From positions 1-64,000 of the forward strand of contig DATHDS010000014.1 of NCBI GenBank assembly GCA_035318925.1: 64,000 nt of DNA, given 5' to 3'. Below the pieces are notes generated by a model. It saw only the letters and a program-made list of their open reading frames with translations, made no database searches and had not been told where the DNA came from. Source of the DNA: VAXT01 sp035318925. Lineage in GTDB: Bacteria > Actinomycetota > Thermoleophilia > Gaiellales > Gaiellaceae. Below, piece after piece: positions 50,858-59,765 of the stretch (position 1 is its first letter; every line of letters starts with the position of its first letter). Position numbers and translations under genes: made by a program.

Positions 50858-52210
50858 CTAGGCGGTATCGGCGACGAGGTGGAGGCCGCCGCCGCTCTCG
50901 TCGGCTTCAGGCGTGAAGAACGTTTCGGAGCGGCGCCTGTACGCCGCGAAGAAGGCGTCGACGACCTCGGGCGCGAACTGCGTTCCGCGGCCTTCGCGCA
51001 CCTCTCGGAAGGCAGCCTCGAGCTTGAGTGCCGCCTGGTAGGGGCGAGTGGTCGTCATCGCGTCCCAGGCATCTGCGAGCCCGACGACGGCGGCCTCGAG
51101 TGGGATCTCGTCCGCGACGAGGCAATCGGGGTAGCCGCGGCCGTCCCAACGCTCGTGATGGTGGCGGATGATCGTCACTGTCGCCCGGAGCGGCCCCAAC
51201 TTGCCGACGATGTGCGCGCCGTCCTGAGAGTGCCGCTTGATCAGCTCGTATTCCTCGCTGGTCAGCTTGCCGGGCTTCGTGAGGATGGCGTCGGGCACGC
51301 GGAGCTTGCCGATGTCGTGGAAGAGAGCCCCAAGCCGAAGCGGGTCGAGCCGGTCCTTCGGCAGCTCGAGCTCCTCGCCGATCGCAACGGCAATCCGCTG
51401 CACGCGCCGCGAGTGACCGGCCGTGTAGGGATCCTTCGCCTCGACGGTCGCGTTCAGGCTCTCGATCGCCTCCAGGGAGCTCTCCTCGAGCTTCGCGTAG
51501 GCGGTCATGAGGTCTTTCGAGCGTTTACGAAGCTGATCCGTCTGGCGCCGCAGGGTGGTCGACGCACCCCGTACGAGGAGCACGAGCAGGCCCCAGAGGA
51601 GGGCGAAGACTCCAAAGGTCGCGAGCCAGATCACGTGCTTCTTGTAGGCGATCGAGGATTCGATCCGTGAGGAGTCGGCGTAGATCTCCAGGGCGCCGAT
51701 CGCATATCCGCCGTCGATCACCGGGGCGTAGACCTCCAGGGCTCGGTGAACGCCGCCGCTGGCCTCGGCCGCGTTCTCCGCGGAATCGAGCTCCTCGATG
51801 TTCGCCACGGCCGTGCGCGTCTGGATCACCTCGCGGAGGTGGTCTGAAACGGGAAACGTCCTGCCTATGCGCTCGGGCGCGACGTTCGTCCAGGCCAGGA
51901 CGCCGTCAGGGCGCCAGACCTTGACGCTGATGATGTCCGGCCTCGCCGCGAGGCTGCTCTTGACGAGGCCCTTGGCTCGGTACCCGACTGAGATCCGTCC
52001 GCCGTGGACGACCTCGCGGTGCAGGAGGCCGTTCGTGTACTCGGTGAGGCTGACCCGGGCATCGTCGATCGCCTGCTGGCGCAACGCGTGTGTGAGCACG
52101 AGCCCGAGGGCGATCGCCGCCGCGCCGAGCAGGAGCGCGCTCGCGAGGATGAACGCTCGCAAGAGCGTGAGCGAACGCGTGATCTTCTCGGTGATATTTG
52201 GGGTCGCCAC
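50858..52210 (-). CDS. HD-GYP domain c-di-GMP phosphodiesterase with membrane sensor
   Basis: A 450-residue sensor. Two membrane helices (about residues 17-38 and 210-230) enclose an extracellular sensor region of some 170 residues. A linker helix leads into an HD-GYP domain with AGHSRRVQRIA, FHDIGKLRVPD and HHHERWDGRGYP, the motifs of active c-di-GMP phosphodiesterases. GTG at 52210 is used: GGAGGAGG lies ten bases upstream and the helix begins at the right place. Upstream codons in frame are basic and unlikely. Confidence 0.88.
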   Translation of the reverse strand: MATPNITEKITRSLTLLRAFILASALLLGAAAIALGLVLTHALRQQAIDDARVSLTEYTNGLLHREVVHGGRISVGYRAKGLVKSSLAARPDIISVKVWRPDGVLAWTNVAPERIGRTFPVSDHLREVIQTRTAVANIEELDSAENAAEASGGVHRALEVYAPVIDGGYAIGALEIYADSSRIESSIAYKKHVIWLATFGVFALLWGLLVLLVRGASTTLRRQTDQLRKRSKDLMTAYAKLEESSLEAIESLNATVEAKDPYTAGHSRRVQRIAVAIGEELELPKDRLDPLRLGALFHDIGKLRVPDAILTKPGKLTSEEYELIKRHSQDGAHIVGKLGPLRATVTIIRHHHERWDGRGYPDCLVADEIPLEAAVVGLADAWDAMTTTRPYQAALKLEAAFREVREGRGTQFAPEVVDAFFAAYRRRSETFFTPEADESGGGLHLVADTA

Positions 52211-52312
52211 AGGGCCGGAGCCTCCTCCATTGCAGTATCGGGCGGGATTTCGCCTTGCCCTCACCCGAACGAGGTACTGGCCCTACCGGGCGGTGGTGCT
52301 TAACTAGCCCGC

Positions 52313-53311
52313 GTGGATCTCGATCTCGTCTTTCTCGGAACGTCCGGGTCGATGCCGACCGCACGGCGGGCGCCCGCGGCGTTGCTGTTGCGCCGCGGTG
52401 GAGAGCGCCTGCTCTTCGACTGCGCCGAGGGCACCCAACGGCAGCTCCTGCGCTCGAATGTCGGGCTGATCGAGCTCCGCGAGATCTTTCTGACCCACTA
52501 CCACGCGGACCACTACCTCGGCCTCCCCGGGATGTTGAAGACCTTCGCGTTACGCGGGCGGGAGGTGCCGATCACCGTGTACGGCCCCCCTGGTCTCCGC
52601 GAGCTCTTCGAGGCGCTGCGCCGCATCTTCGGGCGGCTGACCTACACCGTCGAGCTGAAGGAGCTGCGCGCCGGCGACGAGCTGATCCGCGAGGACTATC
52701 GCCTCGTCACCTTTGCGGTCGCGCACGGGGTCTCGGCCGTTGGGTACGCGCTCGTCGAGGATCCGCGCCCGGGCCGCTTCGACGTGCAGGCGGCCGACGC
52801 CCTCGGCGTTCCGCCGGGCCCCGAGCGGGGCTCACTCCAGCGCGGGGAGTCGGTGACGCTGGCCGACGGGCAGACGATCACGCCGGACCGGGTGCTCGGC
52901 TCGGCGCGGCCGGGGCGGAAAGTCGTGATCGCGGGCGACGGCGGGCCGTCCGAGACCGTGATCGAGGCGGCGCGGGGAGCGGACGTGCTCGTGCACGAGG
53001 CGACCTTCTGCGAGGACGAGCGCGACCGTGCTCGCGAGACCTCGCACTCGACCGCGCTCGAGGCAGCCGGCGTCGCACGGGCGGCAGAGGCGAACATGCT
53101 GGCGCTCACGCACCTCTCGAACAGGTACTTCGGCGGCGAGGTCGCCCGGGAGGCGAGGACGATCTTCCCGAACGCGGTCGTGCCGAAGGACTTCGATACG
53201 ATCGATGTCCGCTTCCAGGAGCGGGGAGGGCCGCAACTCGTGAAGGGCGGAGCCCTACAGGAGCGGCCGGAACGCGAGACCGTGCCCACACGAGAGGAGT
53301 CGCCGGAATGA
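52313..53311 (+). CDS. rnz: ribonuclease Z
   Basis: A 332-residue metallo-beta-lactamase-fold endonuclease that trims tRNA 3' ends. The HxHxDH motif is at 62-67 (THYHADHYLGLPG). The start DLVFLGTSGSMPT and later GDGGPSETVIEAARGADVLV, HSTALEA and LTHLSNRY are characteristic. It is relevant because no tRNA in this window encodes its CCA end. The GTG start is 102 bases from the divergent HD-GYP gene. Its stop overlaps the next ATG (ATGA). Confidence 0.94.
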   Translation: MDLDLVFLGTSGSMPTARRAPAALLLRRGGERLLFDCAEGTQRQLLRSNVGLIELREIFLTHYHADHYLGLPGMLKTFALRGREVPITVYGPPGLRELFEALRRIFGRLTYTVELKELRAGDELIREDYRLVTFAVAHGVSAVGYALVEDPRPGRFDVQAADALGVPPGPERGSLQRGESVTLADGQTITPDRVLGSARPGRKVVIAGDGGPSETVIEAARGADVLVHEATFCEDERDRARETSHSTALEAAGVARAAEANMLALTHLSNRYFGGEVAREARTIFPNAVVPKDFDTIDVRFQERGGPQLVKGGALQERPERETVPTREESPE

Positions 53312-53541
53312 CGCGAATGGTTCAGGTCGCGATAGCGGGAGACGTCACGGAAGCCGAGGAGCTCCAGGCGATCCTGCGCTCGGCAGGGATCGAGTCGGAG
53401 CTCGAGGTCGCGGTCGACCATCATCCGCAGGAGACCGAGGATGCCCCGCAGAAGGTGCTCGTACCCGAGACGTCGCTCGAGTCGGCCCAGCACGCGATCG
53501 AAGCGCTGACGGAGCCTGACGAGCTCGTCACCGAAACCTGA
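53308..53541 (+). CDS. DUF2007-like small protein
   Basis: A 77-residue protein resembling DUF2007 (a putative small signal-transducing fold): VQVAIAGDVTEAEELQAILR, GIESELE, then KVLVPETSLESAQHAIEAL. The ATG overlaps the rnz stop (ATGA), indicating translational coupling. The stop TGA at 53539 overlaps the 5' end of the methyltransferase frame, which lies one base ahead; a +1 shift at this stop would fuse the two. Confidence 0.75.
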   Translation: MTRMVQVAIAGDVTEAEELQAILRSAGIESELEVAVDHHPQETEDAPQKVLVPETSLESAQHAIEALTEPDELVTET

Positions 53542-54253
53542 TTTCGGCCGCGTCGCGGCCAGGTACGACGAGCTTCGGCCCGCGGACGCCAACTGGTGGG
53601 CGCTGTTCGAGCTCCTCGTCCGCGAGGGCGACCTGCTCGGGCGGCGGGTGCTCGACATCGGCTGCGGCACGGGTCGGGTAGCAGCGGCGCTGGCCGAGCG
53701 CGGCTCGCGCGTGTGGGGCGTCGAGCCGTCGGCGGAGATGGCGGCGCTGGCCCGGGATCGGATCAGCACGGTCAAGGTCGCACCGGCCGAGCAGCTGCCG
53801 TTCAAGGACGGGTGGTTCGAGCGGGCCTTGATGGTGCTCGTCATCCACCTTGTCGACCGGCCGCAGGCATTCGCCGAGGCCCGGCGCGTGCTTGGCGCAG
53901 AGGGGCGCCTCGTCGTCGCCACGTTCGACCCTGCGCACTTCGAGCGCTACTGGCTGAACCGCTTCTTCCCATCCCTGGAGGCGATCGACCGCGCGCGGTT
54001 TCCCGAGCCTCCGGCCCTCCGGGAAGAGCTCGAGTCCGCCGGGTTCTCCTCGGTGCGGCTGACCGCGCTCTCCCAGCGAGCCGAGATCGGCCGCGAGGAG
54101 GCGATCGAGCGAGTGCGCGGCCGCTTCATCTCGCCGCTCCAGCTGCTCGACGAGGACGAGCTCGAAGCCGGTCTCGGCCGGATGGAGTCGGAACTACCGG
54201 ATCGAAACGAGTACGGCCTCGAGTGGGTCGTGGCCGCGGCCGAGCGCCCGTAA
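53516..54253 (+). CDS. class I SAM-dependent methyltransferase with unusual start
   Basis: A Methyltransf_11-type enzyme. Motif I is VLDIGCGTGRVAAAL, the acidic residue is in WGVEPSAEM, and LPFKDGWFERALMVLVIHLV follows. The family N-terminus (DFGRVAARYDELRPADANWW) is encoded upstream of the first ATG, GTG or TTG codon, which is GTG 53648 inside motif I. The full protein therefore needs either a CTG start, such as 53516 (245 residues), or a +1 frameshift from the DUF2007 gene. I use the CTG; the 5' end is uncertain. The substrate is unknown. Confidence 0.72.
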   Translation: MTSSSPKPDFGRVAARYDELRPADANWWALFELLVREGDLLGRRVLDIGCGTGRVAAALAERGSRVWGVEPSAEMAALARDRISTVKVAPAEQLPFKDGWFERALMVLVIHLVDRPQAFAEARRVLGAEGRLVVATFDPAHFERYWLNRFFPSLEAIDRARFPEPPALREELESAGFSSVRLTALSQRAEIGREEAIERVRGRFISPLQLLDEDELEAGLGRMESELPDRNEYGLEWVVAAAERP

Positions 54254-54266
54254 CGGGCCTGTCTAC

Positions 54267-54289
54267 CTTTGCAACAGACTGTTGCAAAG
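54267..54289. repeat. GCAACAGWCTGTTGC palindrome, intergenic copy 1
   Basis: CTTTGCAACAG-A-CTGTTGCAAAG is a perfect 23-base palindrome around one central base. The core is 54271-54285. Its upstream flank TAACGGGCCTGTCTA is repeated in front of the copy at 54384. Confidence 0.85.
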
Positions 54290-54378
54290 CCCAAAAGGGG
54301 GTTGTTGGGATTACGAATTGCCCGGGGCCACAAACAGTCATCGAGCCAGTCGAACGAACTCCCTAACGGCCCTGTCTA

Positions 54379-54403
54379 ACCTTGCAACAGACTGTTGCAA
54401 GGT
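54379..54403. repeat. GCAACAGWCTGTTGC palindrome, intergenic copy 2
   Basis: A 25-base palindrome: ACCTTGCAACAG, central A, and its complement. The core is at 54384-54398. About 40 bases including the left flank are nearly identical to the copy 113 bases upstream, so the pair arose by duplication or by the same insertion event. Confidence 0.85.
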
Positions 54404-54499
54404 CCGAGTTGTGCCGGCACCTAGGGTGGCGGGTCAGTTCATGACCCCCCGTGGTGTCTGAGTTTTGGGTCGCCTGGCCCCTGGAAAGATCTGTGGGCG

Positions 54500-54799
54500 A
54501 TGAGCAATGTGCGCGCGCGAGCCGCTCTTATCTCAGGACTCATCGCCTGGGCGACCATCGGCCTGATGGTCGTAGGGCCTTGGTTCGGGAATGATGAAAC
54601 GGGAGCCTCAAGGCTCCTATACGCACTCTTCCTAATGCCTGTGATATTGGCCTTCGCGCTCGTGAGCTTTGGTCTTGCTGAGGAGTCAAACCGAACGGGG
54701 CGAGCCGCGACTCGTGTTTCGGTGGCCGCTGCCGCAGCCGTCATGGCCTACTTCTTCATTCCATGGTTCATCAGCTTGCTCTTGGCGGTGTTGGCCTAA
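54500..54799 (+). CDS. hypothetical small membrane protein
   Basis: A 99-residue protein of unknown function with three predicted membrane segments (about residues 9-28, 40-60 and 75-97). The base composition of the region is lower in GC than its neighbours, which with the two palindromes upstream may mean recent acquisition. It converges on the S9 peptidase gene, 20 bases away. No strong ribosome binding site or -10 box was seen, so it is a modest call. Confidence 0.5.
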   Translation: MSNVRARAALISGLIAWATIGLMVVGPWFGNDETGASRLLYALFLMPVILAFALVSFGLAEESNRTGRAATRVSVAAAAAVMAYFFIPWFISLLLAVLA

Positions 54800-54819
54800 C
54801 GGATTCGGTCGCCGCCTAC

Positions 54820-56748
54820 CTACAGGTAGCGCTCGAACCAGTCCACGATCCGGTCGAGGCGGTCGACGCGGCGGTCGGGCCTGCCGATCGCGAGCGTCAG
54901 GTGGAACTCGTCCGGGTAGCGCACCATCTCAACGGTCTGGCCAAGCCTGCGCAGGAGCGTGAAGGCGATGTCCGTCTGCCCGGCGGGACAGCGGAGGTCG
55001 CCTTCCGCCTGGAGCAGGAGCAGCGGAGCGGTGTTCCGATGGAGCTGGGAGGCGGGAGAGCGGTCGAAGAGGCGCTCGGAGCCCGCCCACGGCTTCTCGA
55101 CGCCCGCGGCATGCTCGGCGATGAGAAAGCCGAAGTCCGATTCGCCGTAGAACGAGAAGAGGTCGAGCACCGGGTTCTCGCTGACCGCGGCTGCGAAGCG
55201 CCCCGGGTGGTGGCCGAGCAGCCAGTTGGTCATGTAGCCGCCGTAGGAGAGGCCGAGGAGCCCGACATGGTCGCGGTCGGCGATCCCCTTGCGGACTGCC
55301 CAGTCGACGAGCCGGAGGCAGTCGGAGGCGTCCGTGTCCCCCCAGTTCCCGTCGATCGCTCGGGCAAAGTCCTCGCCGTAGCTGACCGAGCCGCGCGGAT
55401 TCCCGTAGAGGACGGTGAAACCCGCGTCGGCGAGCGCGATCATCTCCAGCCAGGGGGTCGATCCGTGCGCAAGGTGCGGACCGCCGTGGATGTGCAGCAC
55501 GAGGCCCCGGCTGCGCCGTCCCCGCGGGCGCACGAGCCACGCGTCGAGCTCGTGACCGTCCCGGTGAGCGACGGAGTGGCGCTCGGGCTCGCGGTGGTAG
55601 GGAGCAAGCCAGCGGCTGCCGTTTCGCGAGAGCTGCCGAAGGTCGCCGTCTTCCACTGCATAGACCTCCGCGGCGCGGCCGTCGACGGTCGCGATGGTGG
55701 CGATGCTGCCGCCGCCCTCGGCGAGCCACGCACAGAACGGGTCGTCGCGCTCGACGAGCCGCTCGACGGCGCCGTCCAGTCCGAACCGGTACGGCACGCA
55801 CGAGCCCCGGTCCGAGACGAGGCAGAGGAGGTTCCCGTCGTCGAGCCAGATCAGGGGCGGCGGGAAGCGCGCGCCGAAGTCCTGGAGATCCGTGACGATT
55901 GCGCCCCAGAACGTGCGGTCGAGTTCCTTGCCGAGCCGTCGCAGGGAGCTGCCCTCCTTCACCCAGAGACCGATGTTCTCCCAACCACCGGGCTTTCGGT
56001 TGTCGAGGCCGAGCAGCGCGAGCCGGCCTCGCGGCGACCACGCGCCGACGACGATCTCGCCCTTGAGCTCCGCGAGCTTCGACGGCCGGCCTCCGCGTGA
56101 CGCGATTGCCCAGGCCTGCGGTTCTTCGATCACGCCCGCCTCGGGCCGGAGGTCGGCGACGAATCCGATTCGCTTGCCGTCAGGCGACCAGAAGGCCTGC
56201 GCCACCTCGTAGCGCGGCTCCGTGAGCCTCTTCGGCTTGCCGCCGCGCGCGGGGACGACCCACAGGCTGGTGAACTGGTCACGGACGCCGACCAGGTCGA
56301 GTCGCCAGTTCACGTCGCGGATGTGCCGCGCGGTCGGGCTCTCGCTGTCACCGACGATGAACCGGTTCTCGCCGCTCGCGCCGAGCGCGAGCACGGCGGA
56401 GCCGTCCGGCGCCCAGTCGGCCGTGCCCACGCCGCCCTCGAATTCGGCCAGCTGGGTCGGCTCTCCGCCGCCGAGTGGCAGCAACCAGGGCTGGGACTTC
56501 CCCGAGCGGGTCGAGAGAAAGAGAAGCGCCTGCCCGTCCGGCGAGAAGCGAGGGCGAAAGTCGCGCTCGCCGCTCGTGATCTGCTCGGCGCGTCCCCGCG
56601 TCATCGGAACGCGCCAGAGCCGGACCCGGTACTTGCCGCCCTCGATCGTCCGTCGCGCGTAGACCGCGGACGACCCGTCGGGCGCGACCGCGAGCTGCGT
56701 GATCAGGGTTTCCCGCAGGACATCCTTGCCGGTGAAACGCCGCGCCAC
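54820..56748 (-). CDS. S9 family (prolyl oligopeptidase-type) serine peptidase
   Basis: A 642-residue peptidase. An N-terminal beta-propeller with WD40/TolB-like repeats (FSPDGQALLFLSTRSG, WAPDGSAVLAL, WSPDGKRIGFVAD) precedes an alpha/beta-hydrolase domain. The catalytic Ser is in GLSYGGYMTNW, the Asp in AEGDLRCP and the His in DEFHLT. This is the acylaminoacyl-peptidase/dipeptidyl-peptidase type. GTG at 56748 is chosen; the frame upstream runs through the divergent pyr promoter and leader. No signal peptide is present, so a cytoplasmic role is likely. Confidence 0.9.
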   Translation of the reverse strand: MARRFTGKDVLRETLITQLAVAPDGSSAVYARRTIEGGKYRVRLWRVPMTRGRAEQITSGERDFRPRFSPDGQALLFLSTRSGKSQPWLLPLGGGEPTQLAEFEGGVGTADWAPDGSAVLALGASGENRFIVGDSESPTARHIRDVNWRLDLVGVRDQFTSLWVVPARGGKPKRLTEPRYEVAQAFWSPDGKRIGFVADLRPEAGVIEEPQAWAIASRGGRPSKLAELKGEIVVGAWSPRGRLALLGLDNRKPGGWENIGLWVKEGSSLRRLGKELDRTFWGAIVTDLQDFGARFPPPLIWLDDGNLLCLVSDRGSCVPYRFGLDGAVERLVERDDPFCAWLAEGGGSIATIATVDGRAAEVYAVEDGDLRQLSRNGSRWLAPYHREPERHSVAHRDGHELDAWLVRPRGRRSRGLVLHIHGGPHLAHGSTPWLEMIALADAGFTVLYGNPRGSVSYGEDFARAIDGNWGDTDASDCLRLVDWAVRKGIADRDHVGLLGLSYGGYMTNWLLGHHPGRFAAAVSENPVLDLFSFYGESDFGFLIAEHAAGVEKPWAGSERLFDRSPASQLHRNTAPLLLLQAEGDLRCPAGQTDIAFTLLRRLGQTVEMVRYPDEFHLTLAIGRPDRRVDRLDRIVDWFERYL

Positions 56749-56781
56749 GGGGCAATCATGGACTCCGTCCGCAGGAGCCGC

Positions 56782-56904
56782 TACAGTCCGCGGCGATCCG
56801 AACCCCTTTAACTCGGTCCCGAGAGGCCGGAAAGGAGTCCGTTGCACGTGCCTGCCCCCGTCCATCTCCAGACGCTGCCAAGCCGTTGAGCCAGGCAGGC
56901 GTCT
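56782..56904 (+). promoter_or_regulatory. pyr operon promoter and PyrR-binding leader
   Basis: A TACAGT -10 box at 56782-56787 would start an RNA about 90 bases before pyrR. At 56816-56836 the leader has the PyrR binding-loop consensus, GTCC-C-GAGAGGC followed by GGAAAGGA. Two exclusive pairings follow: GCCTGCC (56850-56856) with GGCAGGC (56894-56900), or AGACGC/TGCC (56870-56879) with GGCA and GCGTCT (56894-56904). The second places the TTG start of pyrR in its loop. UMP-bound PyrR probably selects the repressive fold. Confidence 0.75.
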
Positions 56905-57476
56905 CGGCCGAGAAGGTGCTGCTGGACGGCGAAGCGATCCAGCGGAGCCTCGCTCGCATCGCCCACGAGATCGTGGAGGCGAACCCGGATCTCGAGCAGG
57001 TCGCGCTCGTCGGCATCCACACGCGCGGCGTGCCGCTCGCGCAGCGCCTGCGTCAACTGATCGCGGAGTTCAGCGGGCAGGACGTGCGGCTCGGCTCGGT
57101 CGACATCACGTTCTACCGCGACGACGTCCAGGTGCGTGGGGGAGAGGCGCCGATCCACCCGCAGCCGGTCGTGCGCGCGACGAGGCTCGACTTCCCGCTC
57201 GAGGGCATGACCTGCGTGCTCGTCGACGACGTCCTCTACACGGGGCGCACGATCCGCGCGGCGATCGAGGCGCTCTTCGACTATGGCCGCCCTGCGCGGG
57301 TGCAGCTCGCCTGTCTCGCCGACCGTGGCCACCGCGAGCTTCCGATCCGTCCCGACTACATCGGCAAGAACCTGCCGACCGCCCGCGAGGAGCGCGTGCA
57401 GGTTCAACTCGTCGAGATCGACGAGGTCGACCAGGTTCTGTTGATCCCGGCTTCCGAGGAGAGTGCACATGGGTGA
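56886..57476 (+). CDS. pyrR: bifunctional pyr operon regulator / uracil phosphoribosyltransferase
   Basis: A 196-residue PyrR. The PRPP-binding motif is VLVDDVLYTGRTIRAA; ALVGIHTRGVPLA and LGSVDITFYRDD, then LACLADRGHRELPIRPDYIGKN are family signatures. PyrR binds pyr mRNA leaders in response to UMP and often has weak uracil phosphoribosyltransferase activity. The start is TTG within the leader fold. The stop overlaps pyrB by eight bases. It is the first gene of the pyrimidine operon. Confidence 0.94.
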   Translation: MSQAGVSAEKVLLDGEAIQRSLARIAHEIVEANPDLEQVALVGIHTRGVPLAQRLRQLIAEFSGQDVRLGSVDITFYRDDVQVRGGEAPIHPQPVVRATRLDFPLEGMTCVLVDDVLYTGRTIRAAIEALFDYGRPARVQLACLADRGHRELPIRPDYIGKNLPTAREERVQVQLVEIDEVDQVLLIPASEESAHG

Positions 57477-58464
57477 TCTCCATGTCATGCGGGACGATCT
57501 GCGCCCGCCAACGACGCCGCCGCGGCGACACCTGATCTCGATCGGCGATTTGACGCGCGAGGATGTCGAGCGCTTGCTCGGGACCGCGCGCACGCTCGAG
57601 CGCTCGCTCGACCGTGAGATGAAGAAGCTGCCGACCCTGCGCGGCCGGCTCGTGATCAACGTCTTCTACGAGTCGTCGACCAGGACGTCGTCGAGCTTCG
57701 AGCTCGCCGCCAAGCGCCTCTCGGCGGACACGATGTCGATCAAGGCCTCCGGCTCGTCGGTCGACAAGGGCGAGTCGCTGAAAGACACGGCGATCACGCT
57801 CGGCGCCTACGACCCGGACGTGATCGTCCTGCGCCACCCGCACATCGGCGCGCCGCAGCTCGTCGCCCGCGTGACCGAGGCGTGCATCGTCAACGCCGGC
57901 GACGGGAAGCACCAGCACCCGACGCAGGCGCTGCTCGACCTGTACACGATCCAGGAGCAGTTCGGCCGCATCGAGGGGCTGCACGTCGCGATCGTGGGGG
58001 ACGTCCTCCATTCGCGCGTTGCACGCTCGAACATCCAGGCGCTCGTCCTTCTCGGCGCGCGCGTCACGCTCGTCGGGCCGCCGGCGCTCATTCCGCGGGG
58101 GATCGAGGCGATGGGCTGCGAGACGAGGACCGAGATCGACGCGATCGGCGCCGCGGACATCGTCTACGTCCTGCGCATGCAGAGCGAGCGCATGCAGGAG
58201 GGCGCGAACTACGTCCCGAGCCTCCGTGAGTACACCGCGCGCTGGGGAGTGACGCCGGAGCGCCTGCGCCCGGGGCAGAAGGTCATGCACCCGGGCCCGA
58301 TGAACCGCGGCGTCGAGATCGACCCGCTGGTCGCCGACGCAGCCGACGCGCTGATCGAGACGCAGGTGCGCGCGGGGCTCGTCGTCCGCATGGCAGTCCT
58401 CTACGACCTGCTGACGACCGGGCCCAAACCGATCAAGGCCGAGGTCCCGATGGAGGTCGCGTGA
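57469..58464 (+). CDS. pyrB: aspartate carbamoyltransferase catalytic subunit
   Basis: A 331-residue ATCase catalytic subunit, which condenses carbamoyl phosphate with aspartate. The carbamoyl-phosphate motif is VFYESSTRTSSSFE; KASGSSVDKGESLKDT, HPTQALLDLYTI and MHPGPMNRG complete the active site. No pyrI follows, as is usual in actinobacteria, where PyrB associates with PyrC-type proteins or acts alone. ATG at 57469 has GAGGAG seven bases upstream and is preferred over GTG at 57463. Confidence 0.95.
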   Translation: MGDLHVMRDDLRPPTTPPRRHLISIGDLTREDVERLLGTARTLERSLDREMKKLPTLRGRLVINVFYESSTRTSSSFELAAKRLSADTMSIKASGSSVDKGESLKDTAITLGAYDPDVIVLRHPHIGAPQLVARVTEACIVNAGDGKHQHPTQALLDLYTIQEQFGRIEGLHVAIVGDVLHSRVARSNIQALVLLGARVTLVGPPALIPRGIEAMGCETRTEIDAIGAADIVYVLRMQSERMQEGANYVPSLREYTARWGVTPERLRPGQKVMHPGPMNRGVEIDPLVADAADALIETQVRAGLVVRMAVLYDLLTTGPKPIKAEVPMEVA

Positions 58465-59765
58465 TGCTCTTCGTCAAGGACGCCCCCAAGGAGAACCTCG
58501 TCATCCGCGGCGCCCGGGTGCTCGACCCCGTCGAGAGCATTGACCATCTGGTCGACGTGCGGATCGACGACGGCGTCATCGCCGAGCTCGGCTCGAACCT
58601 GCCGGTCAACGGCCACCGGGTGCTCGACGGCTCGGGCCTCGTGCTCGCGCCGGCCTTCGTCGACCCGCATGTTCATCTGCGCACGCCCGGTCGCGAAGAC
58701 GAGGAGACGATCGCCACGGGAACGGCCGCGGCGGCTGCCGGCGGGTACTGCGCGATCCTGGCGATGCCGAACACGGAGCCCGTCGTCGACTCGGCCGCCG
58801 TGCTCGGAGCGCTGATCGAGCAGGCCCATACGCAGGCCGAGGTGCAAGTCGGGTTCCTGGCCGCGATCTCAAAGGGCCAGCAGGGCGGTGAACTGACCGA
58901 GATGGGCGAGCTCGCCGACGAAGGCGCGGTTGGCTTCACGGACGACGGTCATCCCGTGGTCGCGACGTCGCTCATGTGGCGCGCTCTCCAGTACGCGTCG
59001 ATCACCGACCGGCCGCTCGCGGTCCACTGCGAGGACCCGACTCTCTCCCGAGGCGGCCACATGCACGAGGGGACGGTCTCGGCCGAGCTCGGGATCGGCG
59101 GGTGGCCCTCGATTGCCGAGAGCGTGATGGTCGAGCGCGACCTGGCGCTCGCCACCTACGAGAGCCGGACGCTGCACCTGATGCACCTCTCGGCGAAGGC
59201 GTCGGTCGACGCGCTGCGCCGGGCGCACTCCGAGGGAGTCCGGGCCACCGCAGAGGCCACACCGCACCACCTGGTGCTGACCGACGAAGCGGTGCGCTCG
59301 CTCGACCCGAATGTGAAGATGAACCCGCCGCTCGGCACCGGCGAGGACCGCCAGGCGCTGATCGAGGGGCTCCGCGAGGGGACGATCTCGTGCGTCGCTA
59401 CCGACCACGCGCCGCATGCACGCCACGAGAAGGAGGTGCCGTTCGAGGCTGCGCCCTTCGGCGTCACGGGGCTCGAGACGTCGTTCGCGGCGCTCTACAC
59501 ACATCTTGTCGAGCCGGGCCTCCTCTCGCTCGAGACGCTGCTGGAGCGGATGTCCGCCGGCCCGGCCCGCGCCTACGGCCTCGACGTTCCGAAGATCGCG
59601 GTTGGCTCACCCGCGAACGTCGTCCTGCTCGACACGCAGGCGAGCTGGCAGGTCGCCGAGGACGGCTTCCGCTCCCGCTCGAAGAACTCCTGGCTGCTCG
59701 GCGAGAAGCTGCGCGGACGGGTTCGCGCGACGATCGCCGCCGGCAGGCTGGTGCACGAGTCGTGA
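58464..59765 (+). CDS. pyrC: dihydroorotase
   Basis: A 433-residue type I dihydroorotase of the amidohydrolase superfamily. Zinc-binding HVHLRTPGREDEE, the CAILAMPNTEP region, the metal-site DDGHPV, HCEDPTL and LHLMHLSA His residues, and the final catalytic Asp in CVATDHAPH are visible. It closes carbamoyl aspartate to dihydroorotate. The ATG overlaps the pyrB stop (TGATG); GGAGG lies seven bases before it. The stop overlaps carA by four bases (GTGA). Confidence 0.95.
   Translation: MLFVKDAPKENLVIRGARVLDPVESIDHLVDVRIDDGVIAELGSNLPVNGHRVLDGSGLVLAPAFVDPHVHLRTPGREDEETIATGTAAAAAGGYCAILAMPNTEPVVDSAAVLGALIEQAHTQAEVQVGFLAAISKGQQGGELTEMGELADEGAVGFTDDGHPVVATSLMWRALQYASITDRPLAVHCEDPTLSRGGHMHEGTVSAELGIGGWPSIAESVMVERDLALATYESRTLHLMHLSAKASVDALRRAHSEGVRATAEATPHHLVLTDEAVRSLDPNVKMNPPLGTGEDRQALIEGLREGTISCVATDHAPHARHEKEVPFEAAPFGVTGLETSFAALYTHLVEPGLLSLETLLERMSAGPARAYGLDVPKIAVGSPANVVLLDTQASWQVAEDGFRSRSKNSWLLGEKLRGRVRATIAAGRLVHES

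Noticed and set aside
54126..54366. Short frames over the intergenic palindromes
   Set aside because: They overlap the methyltransferase or the repeats, lack start signals and have no protein-like composition.
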